Shown: positions 32,580-41,483 of the stretch, in pieces
Numbering within the stretch: the first letter of the stretch is position 1
Layout of the letters: each line of letters starts with the position of its first letter
DNA from: Acidobacteriaceae bacterium
GTDB lineage: Bacteria > Acidobacteriota > Terriglobia > Terriglobales > Acidobacteriaceae
Reading direction: 5' to 3'
DNA length: 52,894 nucleotides
Assembly: GCA_030041045.1 (NCBI GenBank)
Contig: JASHOQ010000141.1
Span: forward strand, 1 to 52,894
Translations under genes and position numbers: made by a program
The notes under the pieces: generated by a model
The model's input: only the letters and a program-made list of their open reading frames with translations
Told to the model about the DNA's origin: nothing
The model's database searches: none

Positions 32580-33749
32580 ATGGCCAAAAAACTCCGCGTC
32601 GGCATTCTCTTTGGCGGGCGCAGCGGCGAGCATGAAGTCTCGCTGCTCTCCGCCGCGTCCATTCTCCAGGCGATCGACCGCGACAAGTTCGACGTGACGC
32701 CCATCGGCATTACCAAGGAGGGCCGCTGGCTCGCTGCCGCCGATGCGCGCGGACTGCTCCAAGGCGACCGGAGCGCCGTGGCCCGCCGCTTGCGCGCCGG
32801 CGACCCCGAAGCCACCCCCGGCGCCAGGCTGCTCCAGGAAGGCATGCCCACGTTGTTTGCCCCGGAGCCGCGTTCGTCCACTTCGCTTGTCCAAAACCAG
32901 GGCCCGGGTAGCCAACCCCTCGACGTGGTTTTTCCCGTCCTTCACGGCACCTTCGGCGAGGACGGCACCATCCAGGGACTCTTCGAGCTGGCCGGCATCG
33001 CCTACGTGGGCTCGGGTGTGCTCGGCTCGGCCGCGGGCATGGACAAGGACGCCATGAAGCGGCTCTTCGCCGAAGCCGGCCTGCCCATTGTGAAGCACGT
33101 CACGCTGCTGCGCGCCGGCTGGGAGAAATCCCCGCGCCAATGCGTCGCTCGCATCGAGTCCGCGCTGCGCTATCCGCTGTTTGTGAAGCCCGCGAACCTG
33201 GGCTCGTCCGTCGGCATCAGCAAGGCACATGGGCGCAAGGAGCTCGCGCCCGCGCTCTCGCTCGCCGCGCGCTACGATCGCAAACTCATCGTCGAAGAGG
33301 GCGTGGGCGGCAAGAAGGGCCGCGCGCGAGAGCTCGAAGTGGCCGTGCTCGGCAACGACTCGCCCCAGGCGAGCGTGGTAGGTGAAATCGTGCCAGGCAA
33401 AGAATTCTACGACTACGAAGCCAAGTATCTTTCCGAGGGCTCGGTGCCCATCATCCCGGCCAAGCTGAGCAAGTCCGAAAGCAGAAAAATACGCGAGATG
33501 GCCGTGGCCGCTTTTCGCGCCTGCGACCTCGCGGGTCTCGCGCGTGTCGATTTTCTCATGGAGCCCAGTGGCAGGCGCCGCATCTTCTTGAACGAGGTGA
33601 ACACGTTGCCCGGCTTCACGCGCATCAGCATGTATCCCAAGCTGTGGGAGGCAACCGGCCTCAGCTACCGCGACCTGATCACACGCCTCATCGAACTCGC
33701 GCTCGAACGCCATGCGGAAAAAAGCCGCACGGTTTACAGCAGGGAGTAA
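32580..33749 (+). CDS. ddl: D-alanine--D-alanine ligase
   Basis: 389-residue ATP-grasp ligase making the D-Ala-D-Ala dipeptide for peptidoglycan in the cytosol. Diagnostic segments are GGRSGEHEVSLLSA (11-24), VLHGTFGEDGTIQGLFEL, YVGSGVLGSAAGMDKDAMKR, PLFVKPANLGSSVGISKA and FLNEVNTLPGFT. Length is typical of the longer Ddl form. Monocistronic; a heptamer inverted repeat begins right at its stop. Confidence 0.96.
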   Translation: MAKKLRVGILFGGRSGEHEVSLLSAASILQAIDRDKFDVTPIGITKEGRWLAAADARGLLQGDRSAVARRLRAGDPEATPGARLLQEGMPTLFAPEPRSSTSLVQNQGPGSQPLDVVFPVLHGTFGEDGTIQGLFELAGIAYVGSGVLGSAAGMDKDAMKRLFAEAGLPIVKHVTLLRAGWEKSPRQCVARIESALRYPLFVKPANLGSSVGISKAHGRKELAPALSLAARYDRKLIVEEGVGGKKGRARELEVAVLGNDSPQASVVGEIVPGKEFYDYEAKYLSEGSVPIIPAKLSKSESRKIREMAVAAFRACDLAGLARVDFLMEPSGRRRIFLNEVNTLPGFTRISMYPKLWEATGLSYRDLITRLIELALERHAEKSRTVYSRE

Positions 33750-33964
33750 AGCAGGGTTCAGGGATCAGGGTCCAGGGAACAGCGGTTCGTGGAACAGCAA
33801 CGGTCTTGGCGGTGTCTAAATGATGTGGGGCCAAAGATTCCATGCCGGCTGCGCGCGTGCGAAGGTGCGGAGCCAAAAACGAAGGCGATGAGACAGCCGA
33901 TTGTCAGGCCGATTCCGCTTCAGCCCTGACCCCTGACCCCTGAAACCTGAAACCTGAAACCTGT
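33750..33964. repeat. Heptamer-unit inverted repeat (CTGAAAC class) downstream of ddl
   Basis: The left arm (33751-33797) has GGTTCAG, GGATCAG and GGTCCAG. The right arm (33925-33963) has CTGACCC and three CTGAAAC units in a row. Loop about 128 nt. It begins at the ddl stop and ends 37 nt before the next start, outside the ribosomal cluster, so the family is not restricted to ribosomal genes. Confidence 0.85.
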
Positions 33965-34001
33965 CTCTTTGCCGTATGCTGATTGCGAGGAACCCGCAGC
34001 A

Positions 34002-34508
34002 ATGACCCTGCTCGATGCTCCCCAATTCGACGCCGTGCGCGACCGGCGCCGCCACGCGGTGATTACCCTCTCCGCCTGCATTCTGGGTGGGCTGCTCATC
34101 GCCTGGTGGCTGGCGGCCGGCCATCCCGTGGACTGGCCCTGGAACTGGGACGCGCACCTGTTCGGCCGCCGCGCCGTGAATCACTTCCTGGCAGCGGTGG
34201 AAAAAAACGATCTTCCCGCCGCTTACGGCATCTGGATGCACGACAAGAACTGGCAGCAGCATGAGCAGCGCTATGGCATCTATCCCTTCGGCCGCTTTGA
34301 GCAGGATTGGAGCCCGCAGAGCCCGGACAACGAGTACGGCGCCATTCAGAGCCACAAGATTGCCGCCGCGCGCATGTACGGCAACGTGCTGCTCGTGGCC
34401 GTATTCATCAACGGGCGCAAGAGCGACGCGCTCGATCTGGCATACGATCCCAAAACCAAGACCCTCAGCTTCTCGCCGCCGGGCGTGCAGCTTTATCTGG
34501 GGCCGTAG
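34002..34508 (+). CDS. Hypothetical membrane-anchored protein
   Basis: 168 residues, family not recognised. One N-terminal transmembrane helix (HAVITLSACILGGLLIAWWLAAG, about 22-44) precedes a soluble domain of about 120 residues: AVNHFLAAVEKNDLPAAYGIW, then VFINGRKSDALDLAYDP. The 'xxFLxAVEKNDLPAAY' segment resembles the first helices of NTF2/DUF4878-like folds. ATG 34002 has GAGGAA upstream and TATGCT as a possible -10. It is convergent with the toxin gene, 8 nt apart. Confidence 0.75.
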   Translation: MTLLDAPQFDAVRDRRRHAVITLSACILGGLLIAWWLAAGHPVDWPWNWDAHLFGRRAVNHFLAAVEKNDLPAAYGIWMHDKNWQQHEQRYGIYPFGRFEQDWSPQSPDNEYGAIQSHKIAAARMYGNVLLVAVFINGRKSDALDLAYDPKTKTLSFSPPGVQLYLGP

Positions 34509-34516
34509 CGGGCTCC

Positions 34517-34981
34517 TCATCGCCTCCGCTGCTGAAACAATCGCTCGTCCCAGGCCACATCCTGCGGCTTCGTGGCTTTGATGGCCTTACATTGCCGATG
34601 CTCGGGATTGATAAGGACATTGCGCTCGCGGCCGCGGGTCACAAAGCTCGGCACCACCAGCACCGGTGATCGACGCTCCTCCAGCCACTGGTCGCCGAAG
34701 GCGCGCGCCGCGGATAAATCATGCCAATCCCAGCGTGGGACCATCTCTGCGGTGACGGTTTCGATGGAAATCTCATCCGGAATGGTGATTTCGATCCATG
34801 CCAGCGTACGCGGCAGGCGGCCCAGGTTGGCGTGCACCAGGACCTCGAGTACCGCGCCGGCATAGGTCTCCGCCGCGTAAATCACAGAGCGGCCCGGCGA
34901 GTTCCAGCGCCCTCCCACCAGCCGCGCGCCTGTGCCGTCGAAAATGGGAAAGCGGCGATCGGCGATGCGGAAGGCGCGCAT
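34517..34981 (-). CDS. RES-domain toxin (NAD-consuming type)
   Basis: 154 residues covering a full RES domain. The segments are RLVGGRWNSPGRSVIYAAET (Arg, Tyr and Glu of the conserved set), LEVLVHANLGRLP and PSFVTRGRERNVLINPEH (conserved Ser and NP-H). RES toxins of RES/Xre modules are known to deplete NAD+ in the cytosol. The start lies 12 nt after the antitoxin stop, so the two should be co-transcribed. Here it is intact. Confidence 0.9.
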   Translation of the reverse strand: MRAFRIADRRFPIFDGTGARLVGGRWNSPGRSVIYAAETYAGAVLEVLVHANLGRLPRTLAWIEITIPDEISIETVTAEMVPRWDWHDLSAARAFGDQWLEERRSPVLVVPSFVTRGRERNVLINPEHRQCKAIKATKPQDVAWDERLFQQRRR

Positions 34982-34993
34982 GGAAGCCCGGCG

Positions 34994-35425
34994 TCAGGCG
35001 GGAATTCCATGGAAGAGCCGATCGAGAATCTCCTCCACCTGGCGCGCTCCCAGTTCCGTCATTCCCGACTCGAGCGGAGTGCGCCGGCCCAGTTCCGGGT
35101 GCGGCGTCGTCAGCCATTCCCGCGCATCGGCGCGATCGTTCCAGGCGTATTCTGCCGCGGCGATGACCCGTGCCAGGCGCTCCGTGCGTTCGCTTTCGAG
35201 AGGCGAGAGCCGCGTGCGCCGCTTGAATGTGGCCTCGGGAACGATGCGGAACATCACTCGCCGCGCATCGCCCGCCGCCGGATAGACGCGTTCCGCGGTA
35301 AGGCGCAGCGCGCGCTTGGGCAGTCCGCGGGAAATGGTCCGTTCCAGATCGCGCACCGAGCGGATAGGCTTGCCGAGGATGGCACGGCCGCCCATGATGT
35401 CCGCGATATTCTTCGGCCGGATCAT
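34994..35425 (-). CDS. Xre/MbcA/ParS-type antitoxin (DUF2384)
   Basis: 143 residues. The N-terminal part (IRPKNIADIMGGRAILGKPI, then SVRDLERTISRGLPKRAL) resembles the Xre-like DNA-binding portion. The C-terminal HPELGRRTPLESGMTELGAR matches the toxin-binding DUF2384 end. ATG 35425 with GGGAGGA upstream is chosen over the ATG seven codons earlier, which sits inside the -10 box. It precedes its RES toxin in the usual order and probably represses its own promoter. Confidence 0.88.
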   Translation of the reverse strand: MIRPKNIADIMGGRAILGKPIRSVRDLERTISRGLPKRALRLTAERVYPAAGDARRVMFRIVPEATFKRRTRLSPLESERTERLARVIAAAEYAWNDRADAREWLTTPHPELGRRTPLESGMTELGARQVEEILDRLFHGIPA

Positions 35426-35438
35426 GCTTCCTCCCTCT

Positions 35439-35469
35439 GGGATCATTATAGCCTCAAAGAGGGATCATT
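35439..35469 (-). promoter_or_regulatory. Promoter and direct-repeat operator of the RES/Xre module
   Basis: A perfect TATAAT (35450-35445 on the minus strand) overlaps one of two identical GGGATCATT repeats (35439-35447 and 35461-35469). The repeats are 22 bp apart, about two helical turns, as expected for cooperative binding by the antitoxin. No good -35 is visible. Confidence 0.6.
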
Positions 35470-35512
35470 TGATCTCAGATCGCGCGCCCTGCTCCGCGCC
35501 CTCTGGCGCCGC

Positions 35513-38500
35513 TCACGGATTGAAGGCCGTCAGCACCTCCGTGCTGCGGCTCATGCGCGCGGTGCGCTCCAGCTTGTCCCAGTTGAAGGGCTTGCCGTCG
35601 ACGGCGCGCACTAGCGTCTTGAACAGCACCACGCTGAACACCTGCCGGTAGGCAAAGCGCTGCAGCCAGATGTGGAAGAGCAGCCATCCGTCGCCCTTGT
35701 TGGCCGGGTGGCGCCGCTCCAGGCAGAACGCCACCGAGGAGGTGAGAAAGTCGATGACCAGGAAGCCGAGGAAGTAGGTCACCAGCTTTTCAAAGCTGGC
35801 TGGCGAAGCCGACTCCGGATGATAGTGGCGATCGATGACGTAGTTCACGATGCCCCAGGCGAACAACAGGTCGATGAACGGGGAAACCAGGGGAAGAAAC
35901 ATCTGGAAGATGAGAATGTTGGGCAGCGCGAACAGCCCCATCGCCTTGTTGCGCACAAACGCCGCGCGATGCTTGAAGATGGCCTGCAGCGTGCCGAATG
36001 ACCAGCGGAAGCGCTGCCGCATCAGCCCCTTTGCATCAACCGGCGCCTCGGTGAACGCCAGCGAGCGGTCTTCGTAGTCCACCCTCCATCCATGCTGGAG
36101 CAGGTTCATGGTCAGGTCGGCGTCCTCGGCCACAGTGTCCAGCGGATATCCGCCCAGCGCCTTCACCGGCGCGGTGCGCCATGCGCCGATGGCGCCGGGA
36201 ACCACCGTGACCACATGAAACAGATCGAGCGCCCGCCGCTCGAAGTTCTGGCTGGTGATGTATTCGAGCGCCTGCCAGCGCGTCCACAGGTTCACGCGGT
36301 TGCCCACCTTGGCATTGCCGGCCATGGCGCCGATGCGCGGGTCTTCGAAGTGGCTCACCAGCTTGGAGATGGCGTCGGGGGCAATCACGGTATCGGCATC
36401 GATGCCCACGAAAATCTCCTCGCGCATGCGGTCCAGCGCGTAGTTGAGCGCGGCTGCCTTGCCCTCGTTCGGCTTGCTGAGCACCTGCACGCGCCCGGCG
36501 CGGATCTCCTCCGCGTAGGCCGCCGACGCCAGTTCCGCGGTCCGGTCTTCAGAGCCGTCGTCCACCACGATGACGTGCAGGTTCCGGTAGTCGGAGTTGA
36601 GCACGGAGCGCACCGTACGCACGATCACCGCCTCTTCGTTGTAGGCGGGAATGAGCACGGCTACGCGCGGATTGTAGCCGGGCGAGGCCTGCCGGCGCGG
36701 GCGGCGCAAGCGGTCGATCACGGCAAAAAACCCCACCATCACCAGGCGCGCGCTCATCAGAACGTCGCCGATAAAGAAAACCATGACGATGAAGTTGCCG
36801 ATGATATCGACCACGGAAAACGCGATGGAATCGGGGATGGTGCGCACGCGCTCCCAGAAGGTGAGCGGCGGCATCACTTCCGCCGTCGTCTTGCCCATGA
36901 GCGCGGAGACGGGCACGAAAGTATAGCCGTGCGCGCGCAGCGTATCGATGAGCACCGGCAGCGCATCCACCGTGGCCTGGCGGTTGCCGCCGCCGTCGTG
37001 CATCAGGATGACGGAGCCCTGGAACTGCGGCTTGGTCTTCATGATCCGGAGCTGCGCCAGCACGGAGTCGGTGATTTCCTGGGGCGTTTTACGCGGGTTC
37101 TCCTTCCAGTCGTTGGTATCGATCTTGTTGCCGATGACGATGTAGCCGTCGTTCTCCACCGGAACCACGGGCGCCGCCTGGTCGTCGGTCTCCGGCTCCT
37201 CGTCGATGTCGTACGGCGGACGGAAGTAGAGCGGCTGCACGCCCAGCTTGGCGGCAAACAGGCTCTCGGTCAGCTTGACCTGCAGATCCAGCTGGCGCAG
37301 CGAAATGTCGCTGATATCGGGATGGCTCCAGGTGTGGTTGCCGATTTCGTTGCCCTCGCGCACAATGCGCTTGAGCAGGCCCACGTTCTGCGCCGCCTCC
37401 GAGCCGATGATCATGAACGTGCCTTTCACGTTCTTCCGCTTCAGGATGTCGAGGATCTTCGGCGTCCACGTGGGGTCGGGGCCGTCGTCGAAGGAGATGG
37501 AAACTTCGTTGGGGTGGTATCCGTAGTACTCCACGCTGTAGTTGCGCGGATACACGTCCATGTGCTCGTCGTCGATGAGCTTCTTGCGCGGGTCGGGCTC
37601 GTCGGTATCCACTTCCACGGTGCGCTTGCCCTGCTGCGGCAGCCCGGTCACGCGCATGATGTCGCCGCTGCCTTCGATGTCCACGTCGTGGCCCGGCTGC
37701 ACGGAGGCCAGCTCCTGGAAGGCGTCGGGGCTGCTGGGCTTGTCCCACACGTTCCACAGCGAGCTGTCTTCCGTGCCCAGGCGCCAGAGCGCGAAGGTCT
37801 GCAGGCCGAGCTCGTGCGCGCCGCGCATCTCGTCGAGCAGGGTGACGCCGTCGAGAAACCAGACCACGTGTTTTTGGTTGGCGTCCTCGTCGATGTACTC
37901 GAAGTGCGGGTTCAGGGTGTCGTAATCGAGATCGAGATCGGCATCGGCATCGGAAGCCTCCTGCCAAGTGTCGGAGACCGACATATCCTCGGTGTCGAGC
38001 ACCTGCGGCTTGGCCTGCCTCCCGCCTTTGCGCTTGGGCGGAATGGAGAGCGTCCAGTCATAGCCGTAGTTGCCCAGCGCGCAGATGAGTTTGCTCTTGG
38101 GCACCACCTTGAGCACGCGCACCAGGTTGCCGATGAACCACTGCTGCGCGGCGATCGGCCCCGGATCGCTGGTGACCTGATGCTGGTCGTAATTCATCAG
38201 AATCACGCCGTCGGAGTTGGCGGCAATCTGCTTGAGCTCGTCGTCAGGCGTGGCCACGGCGGCGTTCACATAAAGCCGCAGATTGCGCGCATGCATCTCG
38301 GCGTGCAGCTCCTCAATGAAGCTCACGTACGCGGGCGTCGCGCCGTCGGGAAGGTTTTCGAAGTCCAGCGAGATGCCGCGATACGCGGGAAAGGCGCCGA
38401 GAAAGTGCACAATCTGCGCGCAGAGAGTGGCGCGCTTGCCGGGATCGGCCAGCATTTTGCCCACGTCTCCATCCCACACCTGCGTGGCGGAATTGAAGTT

Positions 38501-39049
38501 GTTCAGGTGGGGAAAGATCTCCGTGTCTTCGCGCGCTTCCTCGATGACCCGCTTGATGCGGTCGAGATCGTCCGGGTCGTGCACCGTGCCGCCCTCGATG
38601 ACCGGGTAGGGCAGATGGCTGTCGTTGTTGATGGCCAGCAGTTCGGGTCCGGAAGAAAAGACGTGCAGCCACTCGGGAAACAGCATGTCGATCTGATGGA
38701 CATGCTGTTTGAACGAGGAGTAGCTGGCCTCGTCGTAGGGCACGTAGTACGCGGCCCGCAGGCCCTCGCCGGTATTGAAGGGGATCTCCGAAGGCAGGCG
38801 GTTGGTCTTGCGCCGCGCCGGTCGCGGGGGTTTGCTGTTGCGGGGCAGCTCCGGCAGCGCGCGGTAGTTGTGGCGCGGGGTGGGCAGCAGCAGCTCCGGC
38901 AGCTCCTGATTGCGCACCACGTTGAATACGAATCCGGCCACCACCAGCGTGAAAAGCACCGCGGCTGCATCGAGAATGCGGCGCAGACGCTTCCAGCGTT
39001 TGCGTTCGGGGTCGAAGAAAATCTGTCGATCAGGCATCGATGGTTTCAT
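35513..39049 (-). CDS. GH18 + NodB polysaccharide deacetylase + GT2 glycosyltransferase fusion
   Basis: 1178 residues in three catalytic parts. Near the N terminus is a transmembrane helix (about 28-46). A YaaH/SleL-like GH18 barrel (about 95-440) follows, with GISLDFENLPD (Asp229, Glu231); the first Asp of DxxDxDxE is missing, as in that subgroup. A CE4/NodB domain (about 515-715) has SFDDGPDP (Asp521, Asp522), HTWSH (His572, His576), RPPY and LMHDGGG. Then come a membrane hairpin (about 743-778) and a GT2 synthase (about 795-1020) with DDGSEDR, DAD (884-886), EDAD (975-978) and QRFRW (1012-1016), then C-terminal membrane helices. Topology suggests cytosolic polymer synthesis with external deacetylation and cleavage. 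The substrate is probably a GlcNAc polymer. Confidence 0.9.
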   Translation of the reverse strand: MKPSMPDRQIFFDPERKRWKRLRRILDAAAVLFTLVVAGFVFNVVRNQELPELLLPTPRHNYRALPELPRNSKPPRPARRKTNRLPSEIPFNTGEGLRAAYYVPYDEASYSSFKQHVHQIDMLFPEWLHVFSSGPELLAINNDSHLPYPVIEGGTVHDPDDLDRIKRVIEEAREDTEIFPHLNNFNSATQVWDGDVGKMLADPGKRATLCAQIVHFLGAFPAYRGISLDFENLPDGATPAYVSFIEELHAEMHARNLRLYVNAAVATPDDELKQIAANSDGVILMNYDQHQVTSDPGPIAAQQWFIGNLVRVLKVVPKSKLICALGNYGYDWTLSIPPKRKGGRQAKPQVLDTEDMSVSDTWQEASDADADLDLDYDTLNPHFEYIDEDANQKHVVWFLDGVTLLDEMRGAHELGLQTFALWRLGTEDSSLWNVWDKPSSPDAFQELASVQPGHDVDIEGSGDIMRVTGLPQQGKRTVEVDTDEPDPRKKLIDDEHMDVYPRNYSVEYYGYHPNEVSISFDDGPDPTWTPKILDILKRKNVKGTFMIIGSEAAQNVGLLKRIVREGNEIGNHTWSHPDISDISLRQLDLQVKLTESLFAAKLGVQPLYFRPPYDIDEEPETDDQAAPVVPVENDGYIVIGNKIDTNDWKENPRKTPQEITDSVLAQLRIMKTKPQFQGSVILMHDGGGNRQATVDALPVLIDTLRAHGYTFVPVSALMGKTTAEVMPPLTFWERVRTIPDSIAFSVVDIIGNFIVMVFFIGDVLMSARLVMVGFFAVIDRLRRPRRQASPGYNPRVAVLIPAYNEEAVIVRTVRSVLNSDYRNLHVIVVDDGSEDRTAELASAAYAEEIRAGRVQVLSKPNEGKAAALNYALDRMREEIFVGIDADTVIAPDAISKLVSHFEDPRIGAMAGNAKVGNRVNLWTRWQALEYITSQNFERRALDLFHVVTVVPGAIGAWRTAPVKALGGYPLDTVAEDADLTMNLLQHGWRVDYEDRSLAFTEAPVDAKGLMRQRFRWSFGTLQAIFKHRAAFVRNKAMGLFALPNILIFQMFLPLVSPFIDLLFAWGIVNYVIDRHYHPESASPASFEKLVTYFLGFLVIDFLTSSVAFCLERRHPANKGDGWLLFHIWLQRFAYRQVFSVVLFKTLVRAVDGKPFNWDKLERTARMSRSTEVLTAFNP

Positions 39050-39218
39050 CCCCGCGCCGCGAACGGGCGCGAAGACGGCATCCTACATTAGGATAACGAA
39101 TGCAGGCAGTCCTCCCCTCCCGTGCCCACGCGGCCGCGGTCCAAGTCGGCCCGCTCGATCGCATCGGAAGAGCGTAATCCCATCCTGAAAATGCCGTAGG
39201 CTATACATTACGAATCGT

Positions 39219-40619
39219 ATGAGAGCCGACCGCGGGAGTCAATCCAGGCTGGGGCGCGGCGCAGCTGTGGCCTTGCCGCTGGCCGCGGGCCTGGCGCTGC
39301 GCCTGTGGTTGTTCAAGGTGGTTTTTGAGGTCGCGGGCGATGGACTCCTGTACGGCGGCCTGGCGAAGAACCTGCTCCTGCACGGCCGCTACGCTTTGAG
39401 CGGTTCCGGCGGCGCGCTCATTCCCACCCTCATTCGCCTTCCCGGCTATCCTCTCTTTCTTGCCCTCTGCTTCCGCCTCTTCGGCATGGAGAACTACTAC
39501 GCCGCCTGCTCGGTGCAGATAGCGCTCGATCTCGCGTCCTGCCTGCTGCTCGCGGATTTTGCGCGCCATATCGCACCGTCGCCATATCGCGCGCGCGCGG
39601 CGCTGGCCACGCTCTGGCTGGCCGCGCTGTGCCCGTTCACGGCCTCCTACGCGGCGCTCCCGCTCACGGAAACGCCCACCCTTTTTGCGCTCAGCCTGGC
39701 GCTCTTTTTCATGGCGCGCTTCCGCGAAAATCCCGGCTGGAAGTGTGCGCTCGGCTTCACCTTTGCCGTGTGCGCCTGCGCACTGTTGCGCCCGGATGGC
39801 GCGCTGGCCGCGGTGGTTTTTGCTCCCGCGCTGGTGGCCGCGCTCAAAGACCGGAAACTTGCGCCGGGCAGGCTCGCCCGCATCGCCGGCGTCTGCGCTC
39901 TGCTTGCGCTCGCTCCCTTTGCCGCCTGGACCGCCCGCAATTGGAAGACGTTTCATGTCTTCGAGCCGCTGGCGCCGCGCCTGGCCAACGATCCCGGCGA
40001 GCCCGCGCACACCGGCTGGGAGCAATGGGTAAAGACCTGGTGCCTCGACTACATCTCCACCTACCAGATTTACTGGAATGTGCCCGGCAGCGCGTTCCAT
40101 CTCAGCGATCTGCCCCGCCGCGCCTTCGACTCGCCCGCGCAATTCGCCCAGACTGCCGCGCTCCAAAACGACTACGAGGACAATGGTGAGGATTTTTCCC
40201 CCGGCCTCGACGCGCGCTTTGGGCGCCTGGCGCAGGAGCGCATCGCCGCCCATCCCCTGCGCTACGATCTCTGGCTGCCGCTGGGGCGCGTGGCCGACAT
40301 GGCTCTGCGCCCGCGCGTCGAAAACCTGCCCATCGATCTCGACTGGTGGGTCTACGCGCACCACCACGCGGAAACCCGGTTCAGCTGGGCCTGGGCCGCG
40401 CTCAACGCGCTTTATCTCGTCCTCGGCTTTGCCGGCCTTTGCCTGCGTCCCCGTTTTGCCTGGGCGCTTGCCGCCTACATGCTGCTGCGCGGCGCGGTGC
40501 TGGCGCTCACCGTGGCCGCGCCGGAGACGCGCTACACGCTGGAGTGGTTTCCCATGCTGATTGCGCTGGGAGGAGTCGCCGTCGCCGCGGCCTTGCGCCG
40601 AATGCGCGCTGCGGCCTGA
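39219..40619 (+). CDS. GT-C family (PMT/ArnT-like) membrane glycosyltransferase
   Basis: 466 residues with about ten hydrophobic helices. The first loop has EVAGDGLLYGGLAKNLLLHG, with Asp in the position of the catalytic acid of polyprenyl-phosphate-sugar glycosyltransferases. IRLPGYPLFLALCFRLFG is the typical PMT_2 stretch, and LTETPTLFALSLALFF follows. The C terminus (ETRYTLEWFPMLIALGG) matches the usual 'R-Y-...-P' end motif. It probably transfers a lipid-linked sugar to an extracytoplasmic acceptor; the acceptor is unknown. Divergent from the fusion protein gene. Confidence 0.8.
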   Translation: MRADRGSQSRLGRGAAVALPLAAGLALRLWLFKVVFEVAGDGLLYGGLAKNLLLHGRYALSGSGGALIPTLIRLPGYPLFLALCFRLFGMENYYAACSVQIALDLASCLLLADFARHIAPSPYRARAALATLWLAALCPFTASYAALPLTETPTLFALSLALFFMARFRENPGWKCALGFTFAVCACALLRPDGALAAVVFAPALVAALKDRKLAPGRLARIAGVCALLALAPFAAWTARNWKTFHVFEPLAPRLANDPGEPAHTGWEQWVKTWCLDYISTYQIYWNVPGSAFHLSDLPRRAFDSPAQFAQTAALQNDYEDNGEDFSPGLDARFGRLAQERIAAHPLRYDLWLPLGRVADMALRPRVENLPIDLDWWVYAHHHAETRFSWAWAALNALYLVLGFAGLCLRPRFAWALAAYMLLRGAVLALTVAAPETRYTLEWFPMLIALGGVAVAAALRRMRAAA

Positions 40620-40652
40620 GCGCATGCAACCGCCTCTGGCGCGCTCGCCGGC

Positions 40653-41351
40653 TCAGTGCGTCGTAAAGCTCGTCTTGCTGTCGGTCTTGAAGGTGAAGGC
40701 GTCCCTGGGCAGCGAACCATTCACCTTGATGTTGGTGTAATGGGAGGTGCGCGACTGGCCGTCGCCCTCGTCGAAGAACTGTTTCAGGCTGATGGCGCGG
40801 CTCAAGTCCATCCACAGAATCACCTTGGGCAATTTCTGCCGCACGTTGGGGTCCTTGGGCGCCAACTCGAGCTTGGCCGTCTCCACGCCGTCCACCGTCT
40901 CCGGGCCGTCGTAGGTAATGTCCCACTTGTCTTCAAGCTCTTTGCCGCTGGCGCCGAAGCCGAGCATGAACCAGCTCTGGTACTGGCTCAGCTTGCTCAG
41001 CGTGGTCACCTGGTCAGTGAGCTTTTCGTAGAGCTGGATCGATCCCTTGGCGCAGCAGACCACCACCTTGGGTGAAGGCTGCCCGTCGTCGGTGGCGATG
41101 TGCACGCCCATCTGAAAGGTTGCACCGCTGCGCTCGTAGTACACCACGCCCTTCTGCACGTCGGTGTCGGGAACGGGATTGGTCTGCGTCGTGTCAAACT
41201 CGACATCGGCGGAAGTGGTATGGAAATTGGCCGCCGCGGCATTCAGCTTGCCGATCACGGCGTTCAGGTCGTCGGCAGCCATGGCCGCTCGGCCGGCAAC
41301 AAGAGTCAGACCAGTGAGCGAAACCAAGGCAAGCAGCCATTTACGATACAT
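40653..41351 (-). CDS. LolA-like exported lipoprotein-carrier-type protein
   Basis: 232 residues. The signal peptide YRKWLLALVSLTGLTLVAGRAAMA is followed by the helix DDLNAVIGKLNAAAANFHTT and a half-barrel of strands. These include SADVEFDTTQ, GVVYYERSGATFQMGVH, KWDITYDGPETVDGVETAKL and KVILWMDLSRAISLKQFFD. This is the fold pattern of LolA/LolB-like proteins, which shield lipids in transit through the periplasm. SD AAGGGA upstream of ATG 41351. It may be a general 'outer membrane lipoprotein carrier' relative rather than LolA itself. A short spacer separates it from the serS-linked small protein on the same strand. Confidence 0.78.
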   Translation of the reverse strand: MYRKWLLALVSLTGLTLVAGRAAMAADDLNAVIGKLNAAAANFHTTSADVEFDTTQTNPVPDTDVQKGVVYYERSGATFQMGVHIATDDGQPSPKVVVCCAKGSIQLYEKLTDQVTTLSKLSQYQSWFMLGFGASGKELEDKWDITYDGPETVDGVETAKLELAPKDPNVRQKLPKVILWMDLSRAISLKQFFDEGDGQSRTSHYTNIKVNGSLPRDAFTFKTDSKTSFTTH

Positions 41352-41483
41352 ATTTTCCCTTGGGCATTGGATGCGGGTGGGGCCCTCCCGGGTCCCGAAA
41401 ATCGACCGGTCCGGAGAATCGAGCTGTCCTCAAAAATTGCGCCGGTCCGGAAAAAAGAATCCGACCGGGAAAGATCCGCGATC

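Noticed and set aside
34517..35425. RES/Xre pair plus neighbours as a larger defence island
   Set aside because: Flanking genes are a small membrane protein and a cell-wall glycan enzyme. No integrase, restriction or other defence genes are adjacent.
36092..39091. 999-codon plus-strand frame opposite the GH18-NodB-GT2 gene
   Set aside because: The opposite strand contains three intact catalytic domains, and the plus-strand translation is His/Val/Gly-biased without any family signature.
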